The notes under the pieces were generated by a model that was not told the DNA's origin, searched no databases, and saw nothing but the letters and a program-made list of their open reading frames with translations. The translations under genes and the position numbers were made by a program. From assembly GCF_000514775.1 (NCBI RefSeq), contig NZ_AZWO01000012.1, forward strand, positions 62,001 through 126,000: a stretch of 64,000 nucleotides of DNA. Direction: 5' to 3'. This document shows, one piece after another, positions 9,880-20,524 of the stretch (position 1 is its first letter; every line of letters begins with the position of its first letter). This DNA is from Salinispora pacifica CNR114 (GTDB lineage: Bacteria > Actinomycetota > Actinomycetes > Mycobacteriales > Micromonosporaceae).

Positions 9880-11471
9880 GCCTCGTCCTCGCTCCCGGGG
9901 CCCGATGGGGCAGGCGCCCCAGCGTCGGTACCCGCCGTCGCTCCGTTCGCCCCGGCGTCGGCCGGGTCCGGAGTGATACCCGCCATCAGCAGGCCGATCT
10001 CCTCGCGGGGGGTGTCCGGGCCGACGATGCCGATGATCCGACCGCGGTACATCACCGCGATCCGGTCGGCCAGGCCGATCACCTCGTCGAGTTCGCTGGA
10101 GACGAGGAGGACGGCGGTTCCGGCATCCCGCTCGTGGATGACCCGACTGTGGATGAACTCGATGGAGCCGACATCGACGCCACGGGTCGGTTGGGCGGCG
10201 ATGAGGAGCTTCAGCGGCCGGGACAGTTCCCGCGCGACGATCACCTTCTGCTGGTTACCGCCGGAGAGCGTGCCGACCGCCGCCTCCGCCGACGGGGTAC
10301 GGACGTCGAACTGGGCGATCCGCTCCCGCGCCGACTTCTTGATCGCATCCGGTCGGAGTGCCAGCCCCCTGCCGAACGGCGGTCGGTCGTACAGGTCCAG
10401 CACCAGGTTCTCCGCGATGCTGAGTTCCTTGACCAACCCGTCGACACTGCGGTCCTCGGGCACGTAGCCAACGCCCGCGCGGAGGACCTCCTTGGTTGAC
10501 CAGGCGTCGATCCGCTCCCCGCCCAGCTGCACCGAGCCAGCGAGCAGCGGACGCAGCCCCATGACCGCCTCGACCAGCTCGGTCTGGCCATTACCCTGCA
10601 CGCCGGCGATGCCGAGCACCTCACCGGCGCGCACGGTCAGGTCAACGCCGTCCACCGCACGTACCTGCCGGTCGTCGTCCACCACCAGCCCGGAGAGCTC
10701 AAGAACCGGCTCGCCCGGCGTGGCGGGCTGCTTGTCCACGGTGAGCCGGACGGTGCGGCCAACCATCAGGGCGGCCAGCTCGTCCCGGCTCGCCTCCGGC
10801 GTGGCGGTGCCAACGGTCCGCCCACGCCGGATCACGGTGACCCGGTCGGCGATGGCCTTCACCTCGCCGAGCTTGTGGGTGATGAAGACTATCGACCGAC
10901 CAGCGGCCTTGAGCTCCCGCATGACGGTGAGCAGTTCCTCGGTCTCCTGCGGCGTGAGCACCGCGGTCGGCTCGTCGAGGATGAGCAGGTCAACATCGCG
11001 GGTGAGGGCTTTGACGATCTCGACCCGCTGCTGGATGCCGACCGGCAGATCCTCGATGATCGCGTCCGGGTCAACCTGGAGGTTGTAGCGGGCGGAGACC
11101 TCCGCGACCTCGCGCCGGGCACGTCGACGGTCGAGGAAACCGAGCATGCCGCCCCGGACCTGCTCAGCCCCGAGCATGACGTTCTCGGCCACGGTGAGGA
11201 CCGGGACCAGCATGAAGTGCTGGTGCACCATCCCGATTCCGGCCGCGATGGCGTCCGCCGGGCCGCGCGGCTTCAGCGGCTTCCCGTCCACCAGGATCTC
11301 GCCCTCGTCGGGCTGGTAAAGCCCGTACAGCACGTTCATCAGGGTCGACTTACCCGCGCCATTCTCCCCGAGTAGGGCGTGGATCTCCCCCGGCTCCACC
11401 GTGAGATCGATGTGGTCGTTGGCGACCAGGTCACCGAAGCGTTTGGTGATGCCGCGCAGTTCGAGTCTCAG
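9876..11471 (-). CDS. Nucleoside-type ABC transporter ATP-binding protein (tandem NBDs), probable CTG start
   Basis: About 531 residues with two nucleotide-binding domains, as in RbsA/YufO-type importers. The first has Walker [10 protein letters not shown], an ABC-signature region ([11 protein letters not shown]) and Walker [10 protein letters not shown]; the second has the degenerate Walker [20 protein letters not shown] and the C-terminal RGVDVGS typical of this family. The frame has no ATG, GTG or TTG between the upstream in-frame stop (11640) and GTG 11399. Starting at 11399 would delete the first strand and the A-loop aromatic ([11 protein letters not shown]). CTG 11471 has GGGAGG five bases upstream and gives a complete domain, so I chose it. 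Confidence 0.85.
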   Translation of the reverse strand: MRLELRGITKRFGDLVANDHIDLTVEPGEIHALLGENGAGKSTLMNVLYGLYQPDEGEILVDGKPLKPRGPADAIAAGIGMVHQHFMLVPVLTVAENVMLGAEQVRGGMLGFLDRRRARREVAEVSARYNLQVDPDAIIEDLPVGIQQRVEIVKALTRDVDLLILDEPTAVLTPQETEELLTVMRELKAAGRSIVFITHKLGEVKAIADRVTVIRRGRTVGTATPEASRDELAALMVGRTVRLTVDKQPATPGEPVLELSGLVVDDDRQVRAVDGVDLTVRAGEVLGIAGVQGNGQTELVEAVMGLRPLLAGSVQLGGERIDAWSTKEVLRAGVGYVPEDRSVDGLVKELSIAENLVLDLYDRPPFGRGLALRPDAIKKSARERIAQFDVRTPSAEAAVGTLSGGNQQKVIVARELSRPLKLLIAAQPTRGVDVGSIEFIHSRVIHERDAGTAVLLVSSELDEVIGLADRIAVMYRGRIIGIVGPDTPREEIGLLMAGITPDPADAGANGATAGTDAGAPAPSGPGSEDEA

Positions 11472-11663
11472 CGCAACCTCCCGGGTACGAAGCGATGGTG
11501 CGGGGGAGTTGCCGGCACGCCGGCAACGGCACTCGTGATGGAGCCGATCGGCCGCCCCGGCGCCAGCGGGAGGTCCCGTGGCGCCAAGGCGGCCGGATCG
11601 TCGTGCGGTGCCGCTCGCCGAACGGCTTGGTAGAGCATCTCACCACGGCGAGCTGGCATCAGC

Positions 11664-12743
11664 TCACTGCGGTTGGGACTGCGACTCAACCTTGATCAGG
11701 CCAGCGGCGATGTCCGCCTTCAGCTTGTCGACCTCGGCCTTCAGCTCAGCCGGGATCTCGCTGTCGAACTCGTGGTACGGCGCGAGCGAGACGCCCCCGT
11801 TGGCCAGCGTCCCGGTGAAGCCCGGGTTCGCCTCCAGCTTCTCGCCGGCGGCGGCCTTGAGCACGGCCTCCTGAACGGCGCCGGGGATGTTCTTCACCAC
11901 GGTGGTGATGATGGCCGGGCAGTTCGAGGTGCTCTCGCAGCCGTCGACGTCGACCCAGATGGTGTTGTACTTGCCGTCGGAGGACTGGGCCGCCGCGGTG
12001 GTGCCGAGACCCGCGCCCCCGGCGACCGGCATGATGATGTCCGCGCCCTGGGCGACCAGCGCGTCACTGACCTTCTTGCCCTCGTCCTGCTTGACGAAGC
12101 TGTTGGCGAACGAGCCGTCCTGGCTGGCCTTGTCCCACCCCAGGACCTGAACGTTCTTCCCCTTGGCCTCGTTGTAGTGGTCAACCCCGTCGGCGTAGCC
12201 GTCCATGAAGATGGTCACCGGCGGGATCTTCTCGCCGCCGTAGGTACCCACCTTGCCGGTCTGGCTGAAGCCGGCGGCCAGGTATCCGGCGAGGAAGCCG
12301 GCCTGGGCGGTGTCGAACTGCATCGGGTAGACGTTGCTCTCCGACAGCTTCGTGTCCACGATGCCGAACTGCTGGTCCGGATTCGCCGCCGCGATCTTGG
12401 CGGTGGCGTCCCCCATCAGGCCACCGACGGCGAGGATGAAGTCGCAGTCCTGGTTGACGTACTGCGTCAGGTTCGGCTCGTAGTCGGCCTCGGCCTTCGA
12501 CGCGACGTACTTGATGTCGATGTCCTTGTTCTCGGCCTTGGCTGCCTCCAGGCCCTGCCAGGCCGAGGTGTTGAAGGACTTGTCGTCGATCCCACCGACG
12601 TCGGTCACCATGCAGGCACTGAACTTCTCGCCGCCGTTGCCGGCGTTGTTCTCCTCGGGCGCCTCACCGCAGGCGGAGGCGGCCAGCACGAGGCCACCCA
12701 CCGCGAAGACCGAGGCGATCCGCATCCCACGCACCGAGCGCAA
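11664..12743 (-). CDS. BMP-family substrate-binding lipoprotein (nucleoside uptake)
   Basis: 359 residues from TTG 12743, which has AAGGAG five bases upstream. A basic start, a hydrophobic stretch and a lipobox LAASAC with C25 as the lipid-modified residue mark it as a membrane-anchored binding protein. The mature part has BMP/PnrA features: MVTDVGGIDDKSFNTSAWQG, the GG.MGDAT loop and the GVDHYNEAKG and DQARQ-like regions, and the clustered aromatic and acid residues expected for nucleoside binding. First gene of the import operon; the other genes follow at 11471 and below. A longer open frame extends upstream to 12929 but would bury the signal peptide. Confidence 0.9.
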   Translation of the reverse strand: MRSVRGMRIASVFAVGGLVLAASACGEAPEENNAGNGGEKFSACMVTDVGGIDDKSFNTSAWQGLEAAKAENKDIDIKYVASKAEADYEPNLTQYVNQDCDFILAVGGLMGDATAKIAAANPDQQFGIVDTKLSESNVYPMQFDTAQAGFLAGYLAAGFSQTGKVGTYGGEKIPPVTIFMDGYADGVDHYNEAKGKNVQVLGWDKASQDGSFANSFVKQDEGKKVSDALVAQGADIIMPVAGGAGLGTTAAAQSSDGKYNTIWVDVDGCESTSNCPAIITTVVKNIPGAVQEAVLKAAAGEKLEANPGFTGTLANGGVSLAPYHEFDSEIPAELKAEVDKLKADIAAGLIKVESQSQPQ

Positions 12744-13014
12744 GACGACTCCTTCCGTTGCGCACCGCGTCCACCACGGTGGCAGCCCTTGTGAACCGGC
12801 CTGCACTGTGCCGCCGGTGTCCCCCGTTCCGGACGCCGAGCGTACGCCTCGGCACCCATCCCGGCCGACAATCATGCGTGACTGTTGGGTGCCTGTTACC
12901 CCGACGTGATCCTGGGGTATTTCGGTCACGCGACATGCCGGCCAAAGGAGCGCGGGTGGGACGAATTCTCCGCTGCGGGGAGGTTCCCCGTGCAGGGGGG
13001 TCCTCCGTCGGACG

Positions 13015-13356
13015 TTACCGCCAGAAGACCGCCACCGCAGCGTTGACCAGGGTCAGCCCGATGATTGCGAGTAAATGTCCACGGTTGACCGCTTCCCGCT
13101 TCCGGGAGAAGAAGACCATGACGAAGATGAGCAGCGCGAGCGCCAGTTTGGTGACGAGCTTCGCCGGGTCCGGCTCACCGCCGTCTCGCAGTGGCGCGGA
13201 GAGGCCGATTCCGGTCAGCAGCATGAGCGCCGCGCCCCAGAGCATGGCCGGGTTGATCCGGAACCTGCTCTTGAGGTACTGCACCACCGCGCCACCGAGC
13301 AACAGCGCGAACCCGATCAGGTGAATGTAACGGAGAGTTAGTCGTAGAGCTTCCAC
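13015..13356 (-). CDS. Small four-helix membrane protein
   Basis: 113 residues from GTG 13356. Four hydrophobic segments: YIHLIGFALLLGGAVVQYL, AMLWGAALMLLTGIGL, LVTKLALALLIFVMVFFS and GHLLAIIGLTLVNAAVAVF. The basic KSRFR and FFSRKREAVNRG loops set the topology. It lies 59 bases downstream of the sugar permease gene in the same direction, but nothing in it points to sugar transport. No function can be given; it is of a type common in actinomycetes. Confidence 0.7.
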   Translation of the reverse strand: MEALRLTLRYIHLIGFALLLGGAVVQYLKSRFRINPAMLWGAALMLLTGIGLSAPLRDGGEPDPAKLVTKLALALLIFVMVFFSRKREAVNRGHLLAIIGLTLVNAAVAVFWR

Positions 13357-13415
13357 GCGGCCTATCCTCCCGCACCACGACGGGTCGTAGTAGAGGGGCT
13401 CGGTCGACCGGCGCC

Positions 13416-14360
13416 TCAGCCCTTCGTACCACCTGCGGTCAGGCCCGAGACCAGGTGCCGTTGGGCGATCATGAAGACCAGCCCGGCCGGAACCGTCACC
13501 AGCACCGCCGCCGCCGTCAGGTACTCCCACTGCGGGTTGTACTGCGGCACGAACTGCCGAAGACCGTACGCCAGGGTGAACTGGTTGTCGGTCTGGATGA
13601 AGGCCGACGCGTACGCGACCTCCCCCCACGCGGTGAGGAAGGTGTAGAAGGCGGTAACCGCGACGGCCGGGCGGGCCAACGGCAGCACCACCCGCCAGAA
13701 GGTGGCGAACGGGCCGCAGCCGTCCAGCGCCGCCGCCTCGTCCAGTGAGGTGGGGATGGAGTCGAAGTAGCCCTTGAGCATCCAGGCACAGAACGGAACC
13801 GCGATGGTCAGGTAGGCGATCACCAGCGACGGCAACGTATTGATCAACCCGAGCCGCGCCATGATTGTGTAAATCGGCACGATCAGGATGGCCACCGGAA
13901 ACATCTGGGTGACCAGGAAGACCATCATCAACGGCCGGCGGCCCGGGAAGTTGAACCTGGAGACGGCGTAGCCGGTGGTCGCCGAGAGGAAGATGCCGAT
14001 CCCCATCGTGCCGGCTGCCACGAGCACCGAGTTCAGCAGCCACCGCAGAAAGTTGGTGTCGAAGAGCACGTAGCGGTAGTTGGTCAGGGTCGGATCCTGG
14101 ACCAGGGTCAGGTTGGTGCTCTGCACCGCGTACCCGGGCTTGAACGAGGAGAGCAGCACCCAGACGATCGGACCGATCGCGACCAGCGACGCGACGATCA
14201 AGGTCCCGTGCAACAGCAGCGACGTCGCCGGGCTACGCCGACTACGGCCAGCACGCCGCGTGGTCTCGGCCGGGGCGGTCGGCGTGGCCCCGGCCTCGAT
14301 CGGGGCCGCCGGTGTCCCCGCCGCTGCCGCGGCCATCCCGGAGCTGGTCGATTGGCTCAT
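13416..14360 (-). CDS. Alpha-glucoside/maltose-type ABC permease (MalG-like)
   Basis: 314 residues, six membrane helices after a proline- and alanine-rich cytoplasmic start. The EAA loop that docks on the ATPase reads DEAAALDGCGPFATFWRVVLP. ATG 14360 overlaps the MalF-like stop by one base (TGATG), with GCGAGG seven bases upstream. No ATPase gene lies in the cluster; in actinomycetes such sugar importers usually borrow a shared MsiK-type ATPase. Confidence 0.9.
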   Translation of the reverse strand: MSQSTSSGMAAAAAGTPAAPIEAGATPTAPAETTRRAGRSRRSPATSLLLHGTLIVASLVAIGPIVWVLLSSFKPGYAVQSTNLTLVQDPTLTNYRYVLFDTNFLRWLLNSVLVAAGTMGIGIFLSATTGYAVSRFNFPGRRPLMMVFLVTQMFPVAILIVPIYTIMARLGLINTLPSLVIAYLTIAVPFCAWMLKGYFDSIPTSLDEAAALDGCGPFATFWRVVLPLARPAVAVTAFYTFLTAWGEVAYASAFIQTDNQFTLAYGLRQFVPQYNPQWEYLTAAAVLVTVPAGLVFMIAQRHLVSGLTAGGTKG

Positions 14361-15373
14361 CACCACACCTCGCCTTGCTTACGCAGTGCCCGCCGGTAGA
14401 ACACGGAGAAGACCAAGAGAATGGAGAGAATCAACACGCCGTACGTGGAGGCGAGCGAGTAGTTACGAATGCCCTCGAAGGCGGCCCGGTACGCGCCGGT
14501 CACCAGGATCTCGGTCTCTCCGGCCGGCTCTCCCTCCGTCACCAGGAAGATGACCGGGAACAGGTTGAACGTCCAGATGGTGCCGAGCAGGATCACGGTC
14601 ATGCTGGTCGACCGCAGGCCCGGCAATGTGATGGCCCGGAACCGCTGCCACGGCGACGCGCCGTCGATCTCTGCCGCCTCGTAGAGCTCACCGGGAATGG
14701 TCTGCAGCCCGCCCAGCAGCGCCACCATCATGAACGGCACGCCGAGCCAGACGTTGGTGACGATCGCGGTGAACAGTGCGGTCCAGCGTTCGGAGAACCA
14801 CGGGAGCGGGTCGGCCCCGAGCCCGATGAGCAGCGAGTTCGCCAGGCCAAAGCGCTCGTTGAAAATGAACTTCCAGGCGAAGGCGCTGACGAAGGCCGGC
14901 ACCGCCCACGGCAGCACCAGCAGTACTCGGTAGAGGCCGCGGCCGCGGATCGGGCGGTTGAGCAGGATGGCGAGGCCAAGCCCGAGACCATAGTGGAAGG
15001 CGACACCGACGAAGGTCCAGATCAGGGTGATCCCGGTCCACTCCCAGAACCGGCCAACCTGGCCCGTGAGGACCCGGACGTAGTTGTCCAGACCCGCGTA
15101 CTCCCACCGGTTGGGGTTCTCCTCGCAGACCTCACCGCCGGTGATCGACTTGGTGCAGATCTCCGCCACCTGGTTGGCCTCGTTGAGGTCGGTGAAGGAG
15201 AGCCAGATTCCGCGGCCGAGCGGATAGAAGATCAAGACTGCCAGGACGATCACCACCGGCAGGACCATCGCCCAGGCGTACCAGTTCCGGTCCCAGCTAC
15301 GACGAAGTCGGGACGGGCGGGCGGGGCGACGGTCCGGCGGCGCGGACGCTGGCGCGGCGGTCACGGTGCGCAT
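14360..15373 (-). CDS. Alpha-glucoside/maltose-type ABC permease (MalF-like)
   Basis: 337 residues. A basic proline-rich start is followed by WYAWAMVLPVVIVLAVLIFY and five further helices. The first periplasmic loop is long and holds two cysteines (EICTKSITGGEVCEENP). The EAA loop is YEAAEIDGASPWQRFRAITLP. Second gene of the import operon, 110 bases after the binding protein. Confidence 0.9.
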   Translation of the reverse strand: MRTVTAAPASAPPDRRPARPSRLRRSWDRNWYAWAMVLPVVIVLAVLIFYPLGRGIWLSFTDLNEANQVAEICTKSITGGEVCEENPNRWEYAGLDNYVRVLTGQVGRFWEWTGITLIWTFVGVAFHYGLGLGLAILLNRPIRGRGLYRVLLVLPWAVPAFVSAFAWKFIFNERFGLANSLLIGLGADPLPWFSERWTALFTAIVTNVWLGVPFMMVALLGGLQTIPGELYEAAEIDGASPWQRFRAITLPGLRSTSMTVILLGTIWTFNLFPVIFLVTEGEPAGETEILVTGAYRAAFEGIRNYSLASTYGVLILSILLVFSVFYRRALRKQGEVW

Positions 15374-15483
15374 GTCAGCTGAGCTCCAGTAGGTGAGCCG
15401 GTCGGCCGGCGACCGGAGCGGTCGCCGGCCCGGCCGGATGCCGAGGGACGAGGGGTCGCCGGCCTCTGCCCGCCGGCGGTGGA

Positions 15484-16785
15484 TCAGAACCCGTACGCGG
15501 TGACGACCTCCGCCTGGTACCTCTTCGCGACCTTGTCGAGCGCCTCCTTCGGGTCCCGGTTCTGGATCAGGACCTCGGTGGCCATCTGGTCCAGCGGTTC
15601 GAAGAACTGGCCGGCCTCGGGGATCCAGGGGCGGCCGACCGCGGCCTCGACGGCCGGCTGGTACGCGGTCACGATCGGATTGCTCCGTACCGAGTCCAGG
15701 TCGTAGGCCGACTTTCGCGTCGGCAGCAGCCCGAGCTTCTCGGCGAGGAAGGCCTGTGATTCGGCGGAGCTCATGAACGCCACGAATGCGACGGCGGCCT
15801 CGACCTTCTCCTCCGGCATTCCGGACCAGACGGTGTAGTTGTGCCCACCGACCGGACCACCGGCCCGGGCCGAGCCGCCCGGGACCGGGGCGATGCCGAG
15901 GTTCTCCACGCCGCCGAAGGTCGGCGCCTGCGACACGTTGTTGACCTCCCAGGGACCATTAATGATCATGGCGACCTTCTCTTCCTTGAAGAGGGTCATC
16001 ATGGTTCCGTAGGAGTCCGTCGCGGGCGGTGGGACGGCCGCACCGCTGTCGATCAGATCCTTGGCGATCTCCAACCCGGCGACGTTCTGGTCCGAGCCGA
16101 CGACGATCTTCTTGGCCGGGACATCGACCAGGTCCCCGCCCTCGCCGTAGAGGAACGGCAGCAGGAAGTAGCCCGCCGGATTCAGGTAGAGGCCGTCCGC
16201 GCCGGTCTTCTCCTTGACGGCCTGGGCGGCGGTCTTCAGCTCGGCCCAGCTCGTCGGCGCGGCGGCGACACCCGCCTCGGCCAACAGCCTCTTGTTGTAC
16301 ATGAGCGAGAGCGTGTCGGTCACCTGCGGGACGCCGTAGGTCTTGCCGTCGTACTTGTTCGAGGCGAGCGGAGTAGCCAGGAAGTCCGACTCGTCGGCGA
16401 GCAGTTCGGAGCCGTCCAGCGCGTAGAGGTAGCCCAGCGAGGCGAACTCCGGAACCCAGGCCACCTCCGCCCGCATGATGTCCGGCGCACCCGTCTCGGC
16501 CTGCGCTGCCGTCTTGAACTGGTTCTGCGCCTCACCGAACGGGACCGACTGATAATTGATCTTCACGTTCGGATAGGTCTGGTTGAACCTGGCGATCAGC
16601 TCCTGGAAGACCGGACCCTCGTTCTTCGGGTCTGAGGTGTCCCACCAGGTCAGCTCGGCGGTCATGGCTGCGGGGTCGGTCGTTGATCCTTCCCCCGCGC
16701 TCTGCTCGTCCTCGCCACAGGCGACGAGGGTCAGAGCAAGGGCGGTGGAGGCGAGTACGGCGACTCCCTTGGCTGTGCGACGCAT
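15484..16785 (-). CDS. Maltose/maltodextrin-type substrate-binding lipoprotein
   Basis: 433 residues. Signal peptide with lipobox LTLVAC (C23). The mature protein is a cluster B (family 1) binding protein: ELTWWDTSDPKNEG, GAPDIMRAEVAWVPEFASLGYL, the NGPWEVNNV motif and GGHNYTVWSG are close to actinomycete MalE proteins. It lies divergent from the LacI-type regulator, with 343 bases of shared control region that carry repeated GCAAG/CTTGC motifs. Maltose-type substrate is supported by the neighbouring GH13 enzyme, but the exact sugar (maltose, isomaltose, trehalose) is not fixed by sequence. Confidence 0.92.
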   Translation of the reverse strand: MRRTAKGVAVLASTALALTLVACGEDEQSAGEGSTTDPAAMTAELTWWDTSDPKNEGPVFQELIARFNQTYPNVKINYQSVPFGEAQNQFKTAAQAETGAPDIMRAEVAWVPEFASLGYLYALDGSELLADESDFLATPLASNKYDGKTYGVPQVTDTLSLMYNKRLLAEAGVAAAPTSWAELKTAAQAVKEKTGADGLYLNPAGYFLLPFLYGEGGDLVDVPAKKIVVGSDQNVAGLEIAKDLIDSGAAVPPPATDSYGTMMTLFKEEKVAMIINGPWEVNNVSQAPTFGGVENLGIAPVPGGSARAGGPVGGHNYTVWSGMPEEKVEAAVAFVAFMSSAESQAFLAEKLGLLPTRKSAYDLDSVRSNPIVTAYQPAVEAAVGRPWIPEAGQFFEPLDQMATEVLIQNRDPKEALDKVAKRYQAEVVTAYGF

Positions 16786-16825
16786 GTTCGCTCCTAGATT
16801 GCCTGCCGGTGTCGGCGGGACACTA

Positions 16826-17103
16826 GCAAGAGTTTTCCAAGTTAGAAACCCTTTGCGAACGGTCTTGCAACAACCGGAGCCATCTTGTCATCTAGACCCA
16901 GCTCATGCCGGGCTTGCAAGACGAAACGGCAGGCCAAGCCTCGGCCGGTCATCGCCCGCCGCCCCCCGGGCCGCCAACACCCCCGCCGCGTTGATGCTGC
17001 TCGATGCGGCGTCCCTAGGATCCGCGCCGACCGAACATCGTCCTTCGTCGGGCCAGCAGCCTCGGAAACCAGGACTGCAAGAATTTGCCCGTAAGCGCAA
17101 GAA
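16826..17103. promoter_or_regulatory. Divergent control region with GCAAG/CTTGC operator-like motifs
   Basis: Between the binding-protein and regulator starts lie GCAAGAG (16826-16832), TCTTGCAA (16863-16870), the perfect palindrome CTTGCAAG (16913-16920), CTGCAAGAATTTGC (from 17075) and GCGCAAG ending at about 17102. The same word occurs before the GH13 gene. LacI-type maltose regulators of actinomycetes recognise palindromes built on CTTGCA/TGCAAG, so these are likely sites for the regulator encoded next door. Which of them are bound is not known. Confidence 0.6.
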
Positions 17104-17128
17104 CCATCTGGTGAGCTACAGTGCCGCC

Positions 17129-18193
17129 ATGCGCGCTCGACTGTCCGACATCGCCCAGCAGGCAGAGGTCAGTGAGGCCACCGTGTCGCGGGTGCTCAAC
17201 GACCGCCCCGGAGTGGCGCCCGAGACCCGACAGGCCGTCCTGACCGCCCTCGACGTGCTCGGCTACGAACGTCCAGCCCGGCTGCGCAAACGCTGCGCCG
17301 GACTGGTGGGCCTGGTCGTCCCGGAACTCGACAACCCGATCTTTCCCGCCTTCGCGCAGATCATCGAGTCGGCGCTGGCGCCGACCGGCTTCACCCCGGT
17401 GCTGTGCACCCAGACCCCCGGAGGGATCCGGGAGGACGAATACGTCGAAATGCTGCTCGACCGGCAGGTATCCGGCATCGTCTTCGTCTCCGGCCTGCAC
17501 GCCGACACCGCCGCCGACCACGAGCGGTACCGCGCACTGATCGCCCGCCCACTACCGGTTGTCATGGTCAACGGCTACGCACCGAACCTCCCCGCGCCCT
17601 TCATCTCCTGTGACGACCGGGAGGCCGCCGAGCTGGCCGTCACCCACCTGGTCGCGCTGGGGCACCGACGGATCGGCCTGATCACCGGGCCGAACCGGTT
17701 CGTTCCCGTACAGCGCAAGGTCGCCGCCTACCAGGCCGCCATGCGGCGCTGCACCGATGTCTCCGAGGCCGAGCTCACCGAACTGACCGAGCTCTCCCTC
17801 TTCGGTGTCGAAGGGGGCGAGGCCGCCGCCACCCGGCTGCTGGACCGTGGCGTCACCGGCCTGGTCTGCGGCTCCGACCCGATGGCGTTGGGTGCCATCC
17901 GCGCCGCCCGACAACGCGGGCTCGCCGTGCCCCGCGACGTCTCCGTCGTCGGATACGACGACTCCCCGCTGATGGCCTTCACCGATCCACCCCTGACCAC
18001 CATGCGCCAGCCGGTCGCGGCGATGGCGGTCGCCGCCGTGCAGGCCCTGGTGGACGAGATCAACGGGCATGCCGCCCCACACTCGGAATATCTGTTCCGG
18101 CCAGAGCTGGTGGTACGCGGCTCGACCGCGGTCGCCCGGACGCCCAGCGTTGACCCCGGTGCCACCCCGTCCCCGCTGGCGGTCTCGGTCTGA
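17129..18193 (+). CDS. LacI-family transcriptional regulator (MalR-like)
   Basis: 354 residues. The N-terminal LacI helix-turn-helix is LSDIAQQAEVSEATVSRVLN (5-24) with the hinge helix after YERPARLRKR. The C-terminal effector-binding domain has the periplasmic-binding fold with GLVVPELDNPIF, GHRRIGLITGP and DVSVVGYDDSPL. GTG 17111 is an alternative start adding VSYSAA; neither has a clear ribosome site, and CTTGC-type motifs end only 10-27 bases upstream, which suggests a very short leader and autoregulation. Likely represses both the import operon and the GH13 gene in the absence of sugar. Confidence 0.9.
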   Translation: MRARLSDIAQQAEVSEATVSRVLNDRPGVAPETRQAVLTALDVLGYERPARLRKRCAGLVGLVVPELDNPIFPAFAQIIESALAPTGFTPVLCTQTPGGIREDEYVEMLLDRQVSGIVFVSGLHADTAADHERYRALIARPLPVVMVNGYAPNLPAPFISCDDREAAELAVTHLVALGHRRIGLITGPNRFVPVQRKVAAYQAAMRRCTDVSEAELTELTELSLFGVEGGEAAATRLLDRGVTGLVCGSDPMALGAIRAARQRGLAVPRDVSVVGYDDSPLMAFTDPPLTTMRQPVAAMAVAAVQALVDEINGHAAPHSEYLFRPELVVRGSTAVARTPSVDPGATPSPLAVSV

Positions 18194-18246
18194 CCACCCG
18201 CCGTCCGCCCCGTCGGATCCCGGCCGGGCGGCACACCCCGGACAAC

Positions 18247-18273
18247 CTTGCGCAAGAGCTGCTTGACTCTTGC
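18247..18273. promoter_or_regulatory. Operator-like palindromes upstream of the GH13 gene
   Basis: CTTGCGCAAG (18247-18256) is a perfect palindrome, and GCAAGAG (18252-18258) forms an inverted pair with CTCTTGC (18267-18273) around eight bases. The words match those in the control region at 16826-17103, so the same regulator probably acts here. Confidence 0.65.
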
Positions 18274-18364
18274 AACGCCTTGCCGGCATTCTGCACAGCA
18301 ACCGGCGCCACCACCCCTACCCGCGCCGGAGACCGCCGTACCGCGCGAGATCGGGGAACCCCTC

Positions 18365-19996
<1,632 letters not shown>

Positions 19997-20032
19997 GCGG
20001 GTAAGACCCCACCAACCTGGTCGTTCGGCGTG

Positions 20033-20073
20033 CCCCGGGCCGCCGGGCGGCTGGGCAGCCGACCAGCCCGGGG
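20033..20073. terminator. Probable two-way terminator hairpin
   Basis: GCCCCGGGC-side arm at 20033-20040 pairs with GCCCGGGG at 20066-20073, around a GC-rich inner stem. It lies between the convergent GH13 gene and the gene ending at 20074. There is no T run. Confidence 0.45.
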
Positions 20074-20517
20074 TCAACGCTCGAGGCCGGGCAACCTCGC
20101 CGCGATCCGGGCAAAGCCTGCCCGGATCGCGGCCTCACTCGGCGGCATCGCCGCCTGGACGGCCCGGTCCCGTTCCCCCTCCACCAGTTCCTCGTCGAAG
20201 GTGTCGTCAAAGTTGCCGTAGAGCTCGGCGCTGTCCGCCTGCGCCGCCGCCTCATCCTCGGCGGCGGCCTGAGCCGCGGCGATCTCACCACGGATCTGCT
20301 CCGCCGACACCGCCGGCAGCAGCGGCTCGACCACTGCCATCAGCGCCTCCTCCGCCACCATTACCTCGGCCAACGCCAACGCAGGCGCCCGCTCGTACGG
20401 GCCGCAGACCACCGGCTCCCACTCGTCGGCACCACCGAGCGGGCCGAAGGTGATAATCCACGGCAGGTCGAGCATCGGCGAGTCGTCCGGCAGATCAAGT
20501 GTCACGAGAGTGCCCAC
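20074..20517 (-). CDS. Conserved hypothetical acidic protein
   Basis: 147 residues from GTG 20517 (a longer start at 20601 would lie inside the upstream gene). The N-terminal third is globular (GTLVTLDLPDD, LPWIITFGPLGG, WEPVVCGPYE), the middle is a long helix rich in Ala and Glu (residues about 75-110) and the C-terminus holds a second helical part (SEAAIRAGFARIAARLPG). No membrane segment or signal. It starts 8 bases after the YihY-family stop codon, so the two form an operon. I do not recognise a family. Confidence 0.6.
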   Translation of the reverse strand: MGTLVTLDLPDDSPMLDLPWIITFGPLGGADEWEPVVCGPYERAPALALAEVMVAEEALMAVVEPLLPAVSAEQIRGEIAAAQAAAEDEAAAQADSAELYGNFDDTFDEELVEGERDRAVQAAMPPSEAAIRAGFARIAARLPGLER

Positions 20518-20524
20518 CGGCCAA

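Noticed and set aside
9070..10467. Long open frame on the plus strand opposite the ABC transporter genes
   Set aside because: It is a mirror of high-GC coding on the other strand; its product is Arg/Gly/Gln rich with no fold or motif, and the minus-strand genes are certain.
12744..12929. N-terminal extension of the BMP-family lipoprotein to 12929
   Set aside because: It would place about 62 residues before the signal peptide and lipobox; TTG 12743 has a good ribosome site.
16583..17128. Upstream extension of the LacI-type regulator through the control region
   Set aside because: The extension overlaps the binding-protein gene and the operator motifs, and the helix-turn-helix begins right after ATG 17129.
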